Source: Chitinophaga niastensis
GTDB taxonomy: Bacteria > Bacteroidota > Bacteroidia > Chitinophagales > Chitinophagaceae
Direction of reading: 5' to 3'
Assembly: GCF_003014755.1 (NCBI RefSeq)
Contig: NZ_PYAW01000004.1
Span: 310,001 to 374,000 of the forward strand
Length of the DNA stretch: 64,000 nt
Below the pieces are notes generated by a model that made no database searches, was not told where the DNA came from, and saw only the letters and a list, made by a program, of their open reading frames with translations. The translations under genes and the position numbers were made by a program. This document shows, piece by piece, positions 53,301 through 61,563 of the stretch. The stretch's first letter is position 1; the number at the start of each line of letters is the position of its first letter.

Positions 53301-53530
53301 ATATGAAACTCAGGGAGGTGACAATTTCCTACACAGTGCCGCAAAGCCTGTTGTCCGGACAAAAGCTTTTCAATGCTGCTTCCCTTACGCTGGTAGGTCG
53401 TAACCTCTGGTATCTCACGAAAGATAAAAATGCACGCAACATCGATCTTGATCAGTGGACCAGCGGAAGTACCAATCTTGAAACTCCTTCTGTAAAAAGT
53501 TTTGGTGTGAATATCAACCTCACTTTTTAA
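50369..53530 (+). CDS. SusC/RagA family TonB-linked outer-membrane transporter
   Basis: A 1053-residue protein with a signal peptide (LNVAFAQ), a carboxypeptidase-regulatory-like domain (about 28-105; IRGAVTDANNQSIIGASV), the SusC linker (LNEVVVTALGIKKEKKAVGYAV begins near 110), a plug (GISLRGKSTIIVVDGVRIN; LKGPSAAALYGSDGINGAI) and a 22-strand-type barrel to the end (VNINLTF). It imports a bulky substrate with TonB energy, together with the SusD lipoprotein 17 bp downstream. Its place at the head of an aminoethylphosphonate operon suggests a phosphonate-bearing ligand (inference). Confidence 0.95.
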   Translation: MKLFHLKLRAILCTALAVLTGLNVAFAQSEIRGAVTDANNQSIIGASVLIKGTKKGTTTDAQGHFVINASANATLTFSFIGFDAKEVPVNNRTNITVVLQSKDEGLNEVVVTALGIKKEKKAVGYAVQEVKGAELVKAREPNVINSLTGKVAGLRIATSTDLFGDPGISLRGKSTIIVVDGVRINSNSWNLSADDIESFSVLKGPSAAALYGSDGINGAIQITTKRGSKNKRGYSVEFNSSTQVQTGFNAKPGLQSEYGPGSDFQYEFVDGSGGGTNDADYDVWGPRFEGQMINQWDSKIDPNTGKLMPLPWTAKGKNNLTNFLQKGLLSSNNLAVSANNDKGDIRFSMTQLYQKGMVPNTKLNATNINFSGGLNITKKLRLESNINYNKQYTPNIPSFGYQPSSPIYAMMVWGAANYDVRDLRDYWQPGKVGTQQKNVEYYQYSNPYFIAYEELQGYYKDDIYGYVKLKYNIADNFDIHLRSNVSTNYVNTQNRYPISTSQYNGDGGYFQKGGYNESYNYFWENNTDVLATYTKDLTSNFSFKGSAGANLLSRRTNYQYSHTNNGLLVPQLWTVQNSVDPSSTETDKATYQRKSAYALADFDYKRMLFLSLTGRVDQASTLPQSKGAYFYPSVSLSALISEMVKLPSFVSYAKLRASYAKVGNDGLPASPGYSSYYKLAPTYSTGVRWNGNPSLYYDGTLYDPGISPEFNKSLEFGGDFRFLKNRLGIDLTYFRNIEGPSIFYLPLSATSGATSLQRNGLTYNRKGVELILTGSPVRSKNFSWDVTINWSTQQRYLKGVYDTLNAYNRVKVGERTDKLFLTDFQRTPDGQVVYSATSGRPLKNSYTTFQGYTNERWMGSLQNTFRYRNLSLSFMFDGRYGGKLVNYVSQKQWQAGAAPGSANEYRLDDWNNRNTANYKGTYVGQGVNITGGSLVVDGNGNVIADSRKFQANTTTVKWESFAKGYWGSEVPNLVDKSYMKLREVTISYTVPQSLLSGQKLFNAASLTLVGRNLWYLTKDKNARNIDLDQWTSGSTNLETPSVKSFGVNINLTF

Positions 53531-53547
53531 CCTTAAAAATAAAAACA

Positions 53548-55056
53548 ATGAAGCTTATATATAACAGATGGATGCTTGCCATAGTAGCCATTTCTATACT
53601 ATTCACCGGCTGCAGAAAAATTGATGATCTTCAGAAAAACCCGAATGTATCAGATCAGGCATCGCCGAAGTTGCTTTTAACCGGTATTGAATATGATATG
53701 TATGATAACGCATGGAGCGGATATTCTTATGCCCACCGTATGGCACAGTTCTTTGTGTTGAATTTTGATTATTATGGTAACCAGTCGTATTCATGGGGCG
53801 CAGGCGGCTACGATTTATATACCACTTTGCGCAATGTTGACCGCCTGGAAATTGAAGCATCCAAACAAGGAGCCAATATGGTAACAGCCAACTATAAGGC
53901 AATTGCCAAATTTATGAGGGCCTGGGCATATAGTCGTATGACAGAACAAATGGGCGATATCCCTTTAAGTGATGCTATGAAGGCCCCTAAAGGTATTTAT
54001 TACCCAAAATACGATCAGCAAAAAGAGGTGTTTAAACAGTGTTTGCAATGGCTGGACGATGCAAACACGCAACTCGACAGCATCAACAAAATTAACCCTG
54101 CCACTGCTGTAGAAGGTGATGTGTTTTTTAATGGCGACATCAGCAAGTGGAGAAAGGCGGTGAATTCCCTGTCCCTCAGAATTCTCATCACCCTGAGCAA
54201 AAAAGAAAACGATGCTGACCTGAATATTAAGCAACGTTTCAATACTATTGTAAGTAATCCGGCCAAATACCCGGTGATGACAGATAACAACGATAATCTG
54301 CAGATGACTTACAATAGCACCGATAAGAGCAACAACTTCCCGCTCTATCCCAGTGGTGGATTGTTTTATGTTAACAGGAACCCACTGGGAGCTACCTGGG
54401 TGGATATTCTTACTTCATTAAAGGATAGCAGGATCTTCAAAATTGCCCAGCCGGCAGCCGGTATAGCAGATGATCCCCTGAATCCTTTTGCCCGGTATAA
54501 AGGTGCGAAGACCGGCGATATTCAAAGCTATGTACAGGATCAGACCAACCAGGGAAAATATGCGAGCCTGAGTCAGGCTTATTGGTTGAAAGATGCCAGT
54601 GGTATTCCCTGTATTCAATTAAGTGTGAGTGAAACCTGTTTTAATATAGCAGAAGGTATCAACAGGGGTTGGGCAAATGGCGATGCCGCAGCCAGCTATA
54701 CAAAAGGGATTGAACTGTCATCCGGGTTTTATGGAGTAACGCAGTCACCCCTCTTCTGGATACAACCTGAAGTAGCTTATAAAGGCAATAATGCAGCCGG
54801 CCTGAATCAGATCCTCACACAGAAGTATGTTGCGTTTTTTGAAAATTCAGGCTATGAGGCATATTATAACTACAGAAGAACGGGTGTACCCACATTTAAT
54901 ATTGGTCCATCTAATGAAAATACGGGATTAATACCGGTACGTTTCAGTTACCCGCAATCAGAATATACCAACAATGGTGCAAATGTACAAGCCGCTGTTC
55001 AAAGCCAGTTTGGTGGCTCTGATACACGTAATGATGTAATGTGGTTGTTAAAATAG
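53548..55056 (+). CDS. SusD/RagB family surface lipoprotein
   Basis: The 502-residue lipoprotein (lipobox LFTGC) has a SusD-like TPR helical fold (AIAKFMRAWAYSRMTEQMGDIPLSDAMK; ISVSETCFNIAEG-like segments) and C-terminal YYNYRRTGVPTFNIG, placing it in the SusD-like_2 group. It acts as the substrate-binding lid over the SusC barrel. It is coupled to susC (17-bp gap) and followed 84 bp later by phnA. Confidence 0.93.
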   Translation: MKLIYNRWMLAIVAISILFTGCRKIDDLQKNPNVSDQASPKLLLTGIEYDMYDNAWSGYSYAHRMAQFFVLNFDYYGNQSYSWGAGGYDLYTTLRNVDRLEIEASKQGANMVTANYKAIAKFMRAWAYSRMTEQMGDIPLSDAMKAPKGIYYPKYDQQKEVFKQCLQWLDDANTQLDSINKINPATAVEGDVFFNGDISKWRKAVNSLSLRILITLSKKENDADLNIKQRFNTIVSNPAKYPVMTDNNDNLQMTYNSTDKSNNFPLYPSGGLFYVNRNPLGATWVDILTSLKDSRIFKIAQPAAGIADDPLNPFARYKGAKTGDIQSYVQDQTNQGKYASLSQAYWLKDASGIPCIQLSVSETCFNIAEGINRGWANGDAAASYTKGIELSSGFYGVTQSPLFWIQPEVAYKGNNAAGLNQILTQKYVAFFENSGYEAYYNYRRTGVPTFNIGPSNENTGLIPVRFSYPQSEYTNNGANVQAAVQSQFGGSDTRNDVMWLLK

Positions 55057-55140
55057 TTTTTTATTTAAGCAGCGCCGTTGAAACGGTTTTCGTTTCGGCG
55101 GCTCTCTTTATTTAGTTTATATCATAAAATAAAACCAGTG

Positions 55141-56388
55141 ATGAGCAGTATTTCAAGACAAGCATTTTCAGCAAATGGTATTAATTATCAACCATCCGCA
55201 AAACCTATCGTAGTTATTTGTATGGATGGTTCGGCAGATGAATATCTTGATACCACCATGGCATTTGATCGTATGCCCAATCTTAAGAAAATGGCAATAG
55301 CCGGTTACCGGGGCATGGTGCGTGGTGCTTTACCATCTTTTACCAATGTTAATAATTCATCCATTGTAACGGGTGTTTCTCCGGCAGTACATGGTATCAG
55401 CGGCAACTTTTTTTATGATGCTGCCAAAGACCAGGAAGTGATGATGAATTCTGCGGAATATCTGAGAGCAGAAACCTTACTGGCGGCTGCTGCCAACGCC
55501 GGAAGAAAAGTAGCGGTGGTTACTGCCAAAGAAAAACTAAGGGATATCCTTTCCCATAAAATGAAAGGCATTGCTATTTCTGCAGAAAAAGCCAACCAGG
55601 CAAAGAGTGAAACGCATGGTGTGGCCGGTGTTGAAGAAATTGTAGGTCATCCTACCCCGGTGATTTACAGTGCAGATGCGAGTTTGTTTGTACTGCGTGC
55701 AGGCGTTGCCTTTATAGAAAAAGGATTAGCTGATTTTCTTTACCTGTCGCTGACAGATTATATGCAGCATACCTATGCTCCTGATGCAGAAGAATCACTG
55801 GCTTTTTATGAAGCAATGGATGCAGAGATCGGAAAGCTGCTGCAACTGGGTGCTATTGTTGGCGCAACGGCAGACCATGGGATGAATGCAAAAGTGAAAG
55901 CCGATGGCAGCCCCAATGTATTATTTGTGGAAGATATGCTGGAAGAAAAATTCGGAGAGAATGGTTTCCGCGTTATCTGTCCCATTACCGATCCATATGT
56001 AAAACATCACGGCGCATTAGGTTCCTATGTGGTAGTACACGTGAATGATAAAACAAAGATCAACGAAATAAAAAACTGGCTGGCTATACAACCCGGTATT
56101 ACGGAAGTGTATGATAAAGCCACTGCAGTACGTGTGCTGGAGCAACCCGAAGACCGTATTGGTGATCTTGTTGTTTTATCCGGAAGAGATGTTGTAGTTG
56201 GCCGTCGCCCGCAATATCACGACCTGTCTGCATTAGATGGAACGCTGCGTTCGCATGGCGGACGTTATGAAGAAATGGTGCCAATGGTTATTTCACATCC
56301 GTTGAATGCTGCGTATAAGATGAAAGCAGCCGGCGACCCCAGGAACTTTGACATTTTTGATTTTACGATTAATGGCACAAATGCTTAA
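55141..56388 (+). CDS. phnA: Phosphonoacetate hydrolase
   Basis: A 415-residue alkaline-phosphatase-superfamily enzyme that cleaves phosphonoacetate to acetate and phosphate with two zinc ions. The ATG at 55141 is chosen: it puts Asp29 (MDGSADEY) and the nucleophile Thr68 (PSFTNVNN) at the positions known for phosphonoacetate hydrolases, whereas an upstream TTG (55078) would add a non-conserved extension. Other metal ligands are visible: Asp206 and His210 (TDYMQH), Asp245-His246 (ADHGM) and His372 (SHGGR). Lys130 and Lys132 (TAKEKL) fit the phosphonate-binding lysines. Cytoplasmic. It catalyses the last step of the pathway formed with phnW and phnY. Confidence 0.93.
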   Translation: MSSISRQAFSANGINYQPSAKPIVVICMDGSADEYLDTTMAFDRMPNLKKMAIAGYRGMVRGALPSFTNVNNSSIVTGVSPAVHGISGNFFYDAAKDQEVMMNSAEYLRAETLLAAAANAGRKVAVVTAKEKLRDILSHKMKGIAISAEKANQAKSETHGVAGVEEIVGHPTPVIYSADASLFVLRAGVAFIEKGLADFLYLSLTDYMQHTYAPDAEESLAFYEAMDAEIGKLLQLGAIVGATADHGMNAKVKADGSPNVLFVEDMLEEKFGENGFRVICPITDPYVKHHGALGSYVVVHVNDKTKINEIKNWLAIQPGITEVYDKATAVRVLEQPEDRIGDLVVLSGRDVVVGRRPQYHDLSALDGTLRSHGGRYEEMVPMVISHPLNAAYKMKAAGDPRNFDIFDFTINGTNA

Positions 56389-56531
56389 ACACAACGAATT
56401 AGAGATGTCCCATTGTTAGCAATGAAATTCTTTAAATAAACGCTGATGAAGTGGCAAATGGAGGAAGGCATACTTGTGAAACGATGCAGGTTTTTGTATG
56501 CTATTTATAAAAATGCAAATAAAAATATATT

Positions 56532-58007
56532 ATGAGCAACCCTCTGATTTCAACACCAAAAGGAAAAACCGGTGGCACAAATGGCGCAGCAGTTATTGAG
56601 CGTCCTTGTTACGTAGCAGGGAAACCTATTGTGTCAGATAATATATTGGAAGTCCGCAGCCCTTATGATCAGCGGCTGGTGGGAACAGTGAAGCTGGCCA
56701 ACGCAGCTCATGTGGAAGAGGCCATTGAAACGGCATTAAAAGGCGGACAAAAATTATCGAGATACGAGCGTTACAGCATATTAGAAAAAACAAGGCAATT
56801 GTTGACTGAGCGAAAAGAAGAATTCGCGCAGGTGATCAGTGCTGAATCTGGTCTTGCCATAACAGAAGCAAGATATGAAACAGGCCGGGCACATGATGTA
56901 CTTATGTTTGCTGCCATAGAATCTTTAAAAGATGATGGGCAGATTTTTTCCTGCGATATTTCGCCAAGTGGCAAAGCCCGTAAGATTTTCACGCTCCGTG
57001 AACCCTTGTCACTGGCAGTTTGCATCACACCTTTCAATCACCCTTTAAACCAGGTAGTTCATAAAATTGCGCCGGCTATTGCGGTGGGTACACCGGTTAT
57101 TCTGAAGCCTTCAGAAAAAACGCCGCTCACCGCCATTAAACTGGTGGAATTGATGTATGAAGCGGGCTTGCCGCATTACATGCTGAGTGTATTGCTGGGG
57201 CCTACCAAAGAAATAGCTGAACCGCTTGTAAAAGATAACAGAGTAGAGATTGTTTCATTTACAGGAAGTGTGGCGGTAGGAAAACATATTGCAGCAGCAG
57301 CAGGGTACAAAAAAGTGATCCTGGAATTGGGTGGCAATGATCCCCTCATTATTATGGAAGATGCTGACCTTGATAAAGCGGTATTTCTTGCTGCAGAAGG
57401 TTCTTTCCGTAATAGTGGTCAGCGCTGTACGGCAGTAAAAAGGATACTGGTGCATGAAAAAATAAAAGATGCTTTCATAGAGAAGTTTGTGCCTAAAGCA
57501 AAAGAATATATCTGTGGCGACCCTGCTGATGAGAAAACAAAAGTAGGGACCGTGATTGATGAAGCTGCTGCCATTTACCTTGAAACGGTTGTAAAGAAAG
57601 CCATTGAACAGGGCGCAAAAGTTATCCTGGATGGCAAAAGAAAGGGTGCGTTGTTTGGGCCAACAGTGATCGTTGACGTACCAAGGAATGCCGAAATGAT
57701 AGTGCATGAATCATTCGGGCCTTTAGCGCCGATCGTAACATTTAAAGATATTGATGATGCAATTGCCTTGAGCAATTCCACCGCTTATGGATTATCGAGC
57801 GGTGTTGTTACCAACAATATGGAGTATGCACTCCGGTTTGTGAAAGAATTAAAGGTAGGAACAGTAAACATCAATGAAGTACCTGGTTACCGTATTGAAA
57901 GTTCTCCGTTTGGAGGGGTTAAAGATTCGGGACTGGGAGTGAAGGAAGGCGTTATAGAAGCAATGAAATGCTTCACGTATGTAAAAACGTTTTCGATGCC
58001 GTGGTAA
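56532..58007 (+). CDS. phnY: Phosphonoacetaldehyde dehydrogenase
   Basis: A 491-residue NAD(P)-dependent aldehyde dehydrogenase. Catalytic features: Asn169 (TPFNH), Glu265 (LELGG) and Cys299 in NSGQRCTAVKR. The QRCTAVKR context is characteristic of phosphonoacetaldehyde dehydrogenases, and the operon with phnA and phnW supports oxidation of phosphonoacetaldehyde to phosphonoacetate rather than another aldehyde. It lies 143 bp after phnA. An alternative would be a glyceraldehyde-3-phosphate- or succinate-semialdehyde-type ALDH, less likely in this context. Confidence 0.9.
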   Translation: MSNPLISTPKGKTGGTNGAAVIERPCYVAGKPIVSDNILEVRSPYDQRLVGTVKLANAAHVEEAIETALKGGQKLSRYERYSILEKTRQLLTERKEEFAQVISAESGLAITEARYETGRAHDVLMFAAIESLKDDGQIFSCDISPSGKARKIFTLREPLSLAVCITPFNHPLNQVVHKIAPAIAVGTPVILKPSEKTPLTAIKLVELMYEAGLPHYMLSVLLGPTKEIAEPLVKDNRVEIVSFTGSVAVGKHIAAAAGYKKVILELGGNDPLIIMEDADLDKAVFLAAEGSFRNSGQRCTAVKRILVHEKIKDAFIEKFVPKAKEYICGDPADEKTKVGTVIDEAAAIYLETVVKKAIEQGAKVILDGKRKGALFGPTVIVDVPRNAEMIVHESFGPLAPIVTFKDIDDAIALSNSTAYGLSSGVVTNNMEYALRFVKELKVGTVNINEVPGYRIESSPFGGVKDSGLGVKEGVIEAMKCFTYVKTFSMPW

Positions 58008-58127
58008 TGGGAAACTGAATTATTCAACCATTACCAGGAAAGAAAAGAGACGGATGAAAAACAGAAAGTGTTTGCCATATCCCTGACTCAATACCATCAA
58101 TAAAAAAATTATGAAAAATAATTTGTG

Positions 58128-59450
58128 ATGAAATCTAAAGTGAGTATACTAACCAATCAACTCAACAGGTCGAAACATTTTTTTATTGCATGGTCTATGG
58201 TAGCTGCTTTCGGCACTTACTTCTGCATGTATGCCTTCCGTAAGCCATTTAATGCCGGTACTTACAGTGGTGATCATTTTTTTGGAATGGATTACAAAGC
58301 CATATTGATCATCGCACAGGCACTCGGGTATATGTCGTCAAAATTTATTGGCATCAAAGTTATCTCCGAGTTAAAACCTAAAAATCGTCAGCGGCTGATC
58401 ATTGGTTTAATTGTATTCGCTGAGATCAGCTTATTGTTCTTTGGTCTTGCACGTGCGCCGTACAATTTTGTTTTTCTTTTTTTTAACGGGCTTCCATTAG
58501 GTATGGTGTGGGGGATTATTTTTAATTACCTGGAAGGCAGGCGATTTACTGAGGTATTGGGCATGGGCCTGAGTATCAGCCTGATTGTTTCATCAGGAAT
58601 TTTAAAAACAGTTTACTTCACTATACATGGATGGTTGCCTGCTGTTTCAGAGTTCTGGCTTCCCTGCGTGATCGGGCTTATTTTTCTGCCTTTATTTCTT
58701 TTTTTCTCATGGATGCTTGCTATGATCCCTGCGCCGACAGAGACGGATAAACTGTTGCGTGCAGAGCGTTTGCCTATGACCGCCGTGGACAAAAAAAATG
58801 TATTGAAGGAGTTGGGATGGGGCATTTTATGCTTTGTATTGATGTACACTTTTTTAACCACCATGCGTGATTTCCGGGACAATTTTTCAGTAGAGATCTG
58901 GAATGAAATTCAACCTTCATGGGATAAAACGGTGTTTTCAAAAACAGAAATGATCAGTGGGAGTGTGGTTTTATTTGCTGTTGGGTGCCTGTCACTGATA
59001 CGAAATAATATCAGGGGCTTTTGGGGTACACAATGGCTGATCACTTTTGGTGTATTGCTTTGCGGTGGAAGCACTTTGCTTTTTCAAATACACCGGCTGG
59101 AGCCATTTTGGTGGATGCTGTTGTCTGGCATGGGCCTGTTTCTTGCCTATATTCCTATACAGGTGGCGGTTTTTGAGCGGATCATTGCTTTGTTTAAGTT
59201 AAAAGCCAATGCAGGTTTTTTTATTTATATCTGCGATTCCATTGGTTATCTCGGGAGTGTTGGTTTGCTTTTGTATAAAGAGTTTTTTATGAGAGATACC
59301 AGCTGGTCAAAAATGTTGATGCGTTTTAGTTACCTGCTTACTTTGATCTGTACCGTATTGCTGCTGATCATTGTTGTGTTTTTTAATCGCAGGCTGGGCG
59401 TAAAAGGCCCGGTCATAAAAAAACTGGGAAAACTTCAAACACTAAATTAA
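58128..59450 (+). CDS. DUF5690 multi-pass membrane protein, candidate phosphonate permease
   Basis: A 440-residue protein with about 12 predicted membrane helices in an MFS-like pattern, starting MKSKVSIL (ATG at 58128; a GTG lies just upstream). Family features include SMVAAFGTYFCMYAFRKPF, GLPLGMVWGIIFNYLEGR and YICDSIGYLGS, which I recognise as DUF5690. It ends 5 bp before phnW, so translation is coupled. Its position between phnY and phnW suggests uptake of 2-aminoethylphosphonate over the inner membrane (inference; the family's substrate is not known to me). Confidence 0.85.
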   Translation: MKSKVSILTNQLNRSKHFFIAWSMVAAFGTYFCMYAFRKPFNAGTYSGDHFFGMDYKAILIIAQALGYMSSKFIGIKVISELKPKNRQRLIIGLIVFAEISLLFFGLARAPYNFVFLFFNGLPLGMVWGIIFNYLEGRRFTEVLGMGLSISLIVSSGILKTVYFTIHGWLPAVSEFWLPCVIGLIFLPLFLFFSWMLAMIPAPTETDKLLRAERLPMTAVDKKNVLKELGWGILCFVLMYTFLTTMRDFRDNFSVEIWNEIQPSWDKTVFSKTEMISGSVVLFAVGCLSLIRNNIRGFWGTQWLITFGVLLCGGSTLLFQIHRLEPFWWMLLSGMGLFLAYIPIQVAVFERIIALFKLKANAGFFIYICDSIGYLGSVGLLLYKEFFMRDTSWSKMLMRFSYLLTLICTVLLLIIVVFFNRRLGVKGPVIKKLGKLQTLN

Positions 59451-59455
59451 TTAAC

Positions 59456-60592
59456 ATGAGTCAAAAGAAATTATTATTTACACCAGGTCCGCTTTCTACC
59501 TCACTTACTGTGAAAGAGGCTATGCTACAGGATGTTGGGTCGAGAGATGATGAATTTGTACAGGCCGTTAAACAAACCCGCAGTGAATTATTGACGCTGG
59601 CAGATGTTTCAAAGGAAGAAGGTTATGAATCGGTATTGATGCAGGGTTCAGGGACATTTGGTATTGAAAGTGTTGTTAGCAGTGTGATTGGCAAAAACGA
59701 TGCATTACTTATTTTAGCGAATGGTGCTTATGGCGAACGAATGGTAAAGATGGCAAACATTCATCAGCTCCATCACCATGTGATGCGGTTTGCGGAGGAT
59801 GAAATTGTAACAGCCGCCGCCACAGAAAAATTTTTAGCGGCGCATCCCGAAGTAACACATGTAGCCTGTATTCATAGTGAAACAACAACCGGACTTTTTA
59901 ATCCTGTGGAGGAAATTGGCGCTGTTTGCAAAATGTATAACAAGGTTTTTATTGTGGATGCCATGAGCAGTTTCGGTGGTGTGAAGATGGATATGAAGGC
60001 GATGCAGATTGATTTTTTGGTATCTTCCTCCAACAAGTGTATTGAAGGTGTTCCCGGTTTTGCATTTGCCATTTGCAAAAAAAATGAATTGGAAAAAGCC
60101 AAAGGACAGGCCAGAAGTTTGAGCCTTGATTTGTATGAACAATGGGCCGGACTGGAAGCCAACGGACAATTCAGATTTACACCACCAACCCTGAGTATCA
60201 TGGCTTTCCGCCAGGCTTTGGAAGAACTGAAGGAAGAAGGCGGTGTGGCTGCCAGGGAAAAACGTTATAAGGAAAACAAATCTGTTTTAGATACAGGCAT
60301 GTCGGAACTGGGCTTCAAACAATACCTTCCCCCCGCAATCCAGGGGCATATCATTACTTCCTTTCTTTATCCTGATGATCCGGCGTTTAATTTCGAACGG
60401 TTCTATGAAAAGCTTAACAAACGTGGCTTTGTAATTTATCCGGGTAAATTGGGGAAGGCAAATGCCTTCCGTATTGGCAACATCGGACAGATATTCCCGG
60501 CAGATGTAAAGGCTTTGATCATTGCCATAAAAGAGGTGATGAAAGAAGAGCGTAGTGTTGGAACAGTAGCTGGTACTACCTTACATTCATAG
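59456..60592 (+). CDS. phnW: 2-aminoethylphosphonate-pyruvate transaminase
   Basis: A 378-residue class V PLP aminotransferase converting 2-aminoethylphosphonate plus pyruvate to phosphonoacetaldehyde plus alanine. It has the LLFTPGPLSTS opening, MQGSGTFGIE (62-71), Asp168 (IVDAMSSFGG) and the PLP lysine Lys194 (SSSNKCIEGVPG), at the positions known for PhnW. It is the first enzymatic step of the pathway although the last gene of the operon. A strong terminator follows. Confidence 0.95.
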   Translation: MSQKKLLFTPGPLSTSLTVKEAMLQDVGSRDDEFVQAVKQTRSELLTLADVSKEEGYESVLMQGSGTFGIESVVSSVIGKNDALLILANGAYGERMVKMANIHQLHHHVMRFAEDEIVTAAATEKFLAAHPEVTHVACIHSETTTGLFNPVEEIGAVCKMYNKVFIVDAMSSFGGVKMDMKAMQIDFLVSSSNKCIEGVPGFAFAICKKNELEKAKGQARSLSLDLYEQWAGLEANGQFRFTPPTLSIMAFRQALEELKEEGGVAAREKRYKENKSVLDTGMSELGFKQYLPPAIQGHIITSFLYPDDPAFNFERFYEKLNKRGFVIYPGKLGKANAFRIGNIGQIFPADVKALIIAIKEVMKEERSVGTVAGTTLHS

Positions 60593-60984
60593 CCTAGCAG
60601 GAGCCTGTCACGGGCTAAAGCGCTTCAAATTGAAAGATTTGAAGCGCTTTTGTTTTTCTTAATAATTCTATGGATGCGGCTTTCATCAATTTTTTATAAT
60701 TTTAATTGGCGATGGGTAAAGGTGAAAACGCATCATCCGGACTTAATCCCCAACACTTAATTAAAATGACATTAGAATGTTAAAATATTACTTCCATTAA
60801 AATATAAAAAAGACTATCTTTTAGCCATCAAATATTTCTTTTGATGCCAACCGAATCTGAAAACCATTTTTTGCTTATGCCGGATTTTTTGCACCCAACT
60901 TTGCAACAGTAAACCCATATAAAACCAATTCTCTAAAAAACATTAGAGGGAATTACATTTTACAATAATCTCAAACAGATTGCT
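60593..60984. other. Intergenic region after phnW
   Basis: 392 bp: the phnW terminator at 60617-60659, then AT-rich sequence that should hold the promoter of the next gene. No coding frame is supported. Confidence 0.6.
60617..60659 (+). terminator. Rho-independent terminator after phnW
   Basis: aaagcgcttcaaat pairs perfectly with atttgaagcgcttt around tgaaag, followed by tgtttttctt. Confidence 0.92.
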
Positions 60985-61371
60985 ATGAAAAAACTATCAT
61001 TTTTATTTCTTTTTGCTTTTGTAACACTAACGCTATCCTCTTTTATACCAACAGATAGTAATAAAAGTATGAGTCACAAAACAGTATCAGTTCCATCAGG
61101 TACAGCGCTTGGTTATATTGTTGATGGAACTTACGTTTATACTTTTTTTGCTGACCTGTCTAAACCGGCTCCGCAACCTATTACTTACATTGAAGTTCAG
61201 AAAGCCAGTACAGGACAGGATTTAGCAGTGGTTAGCTTTTCGGGAACAGTGCTTCATTGGAAATTCCTTCAGTATCAGATCAACGGTACAGCAACTGTTC
61301 AGTTTTACGACGGTACTACACTTGTAACAAAAGACCTGACCGGCGTGATACAGGGAGGAATTTTGCCATAA
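60985..61371 (+). CDS. Small secreted hypothetical protein
   Basis: 128 residues with a signal peptide (FAFVTLTLSSFIP) and a beta-rich mature part (ALGYIVDGTYVYTFFADL, then AVVSFSGTVLHWKFLQYQ). No family recognised. The N-terminus is in the style of Chitinophaga secreted proteins. Convergent with the metalloprotease gene, with terminators between. Confidence 0.7.
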   Translation: MKKLSFLFLFAFVTLTLSSFIPTDSNKSMSHKTVSVPSGTALGYIVDGTYVYTFFADLSKPAPQPITYIEVQKASTGQDLAVVSFSGTVLHWKFLQYQINGTATVQFYDGTTLVTKDLTGVIQGGILP

Positions 61372-61396
61372 TAAATTATTCAGTTTACTGTTGCGC

Positions 61397-61437
61397 TCCG
61401 GGAGATGTTTTATTAAGCATCCCCGGGGATTTTTATT
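61397..61437 (+). terminator. Imperfect hairpin with T-run
   Basis: tccgggagatg pairs imperfectly with catccccgggga and is followed by tttttattt, 26 bp after the small secreted-protein gene. Confidence 0.45.
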
Positions 61438-61475
61438 TGTACCTGGTGATGCTGTTAATAACAGCGCACAATAAA

Positions 61476-61513
61476 AAAGGTTACACTGGCACGATCTGAG
61501 GAGTGTAACCTTT
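61476..61513. terminator. Bidirectional terminator between convergent genes
   Basis: aaaggttacact pairs perfectly with agtgtaaccttt around a 14-nt loop. A-rich DNA precedes it, giving a T-run on the minus strand for the metalloprotease gene. Confidence 0.8.
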
Positions 61514-61563
61514 CTCATCTGTAATGATGATAATTATTTTTCAATGCATCCTACCAGGCTGAC

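Noticed and set aside
55078..55140. N-terminal extension of phnA from a TTG start
   Set aside because: The extension is Arg/Phe-rich and unconserved; the ATG at 55141 puts Asp29 and Thr68 at the family positions.
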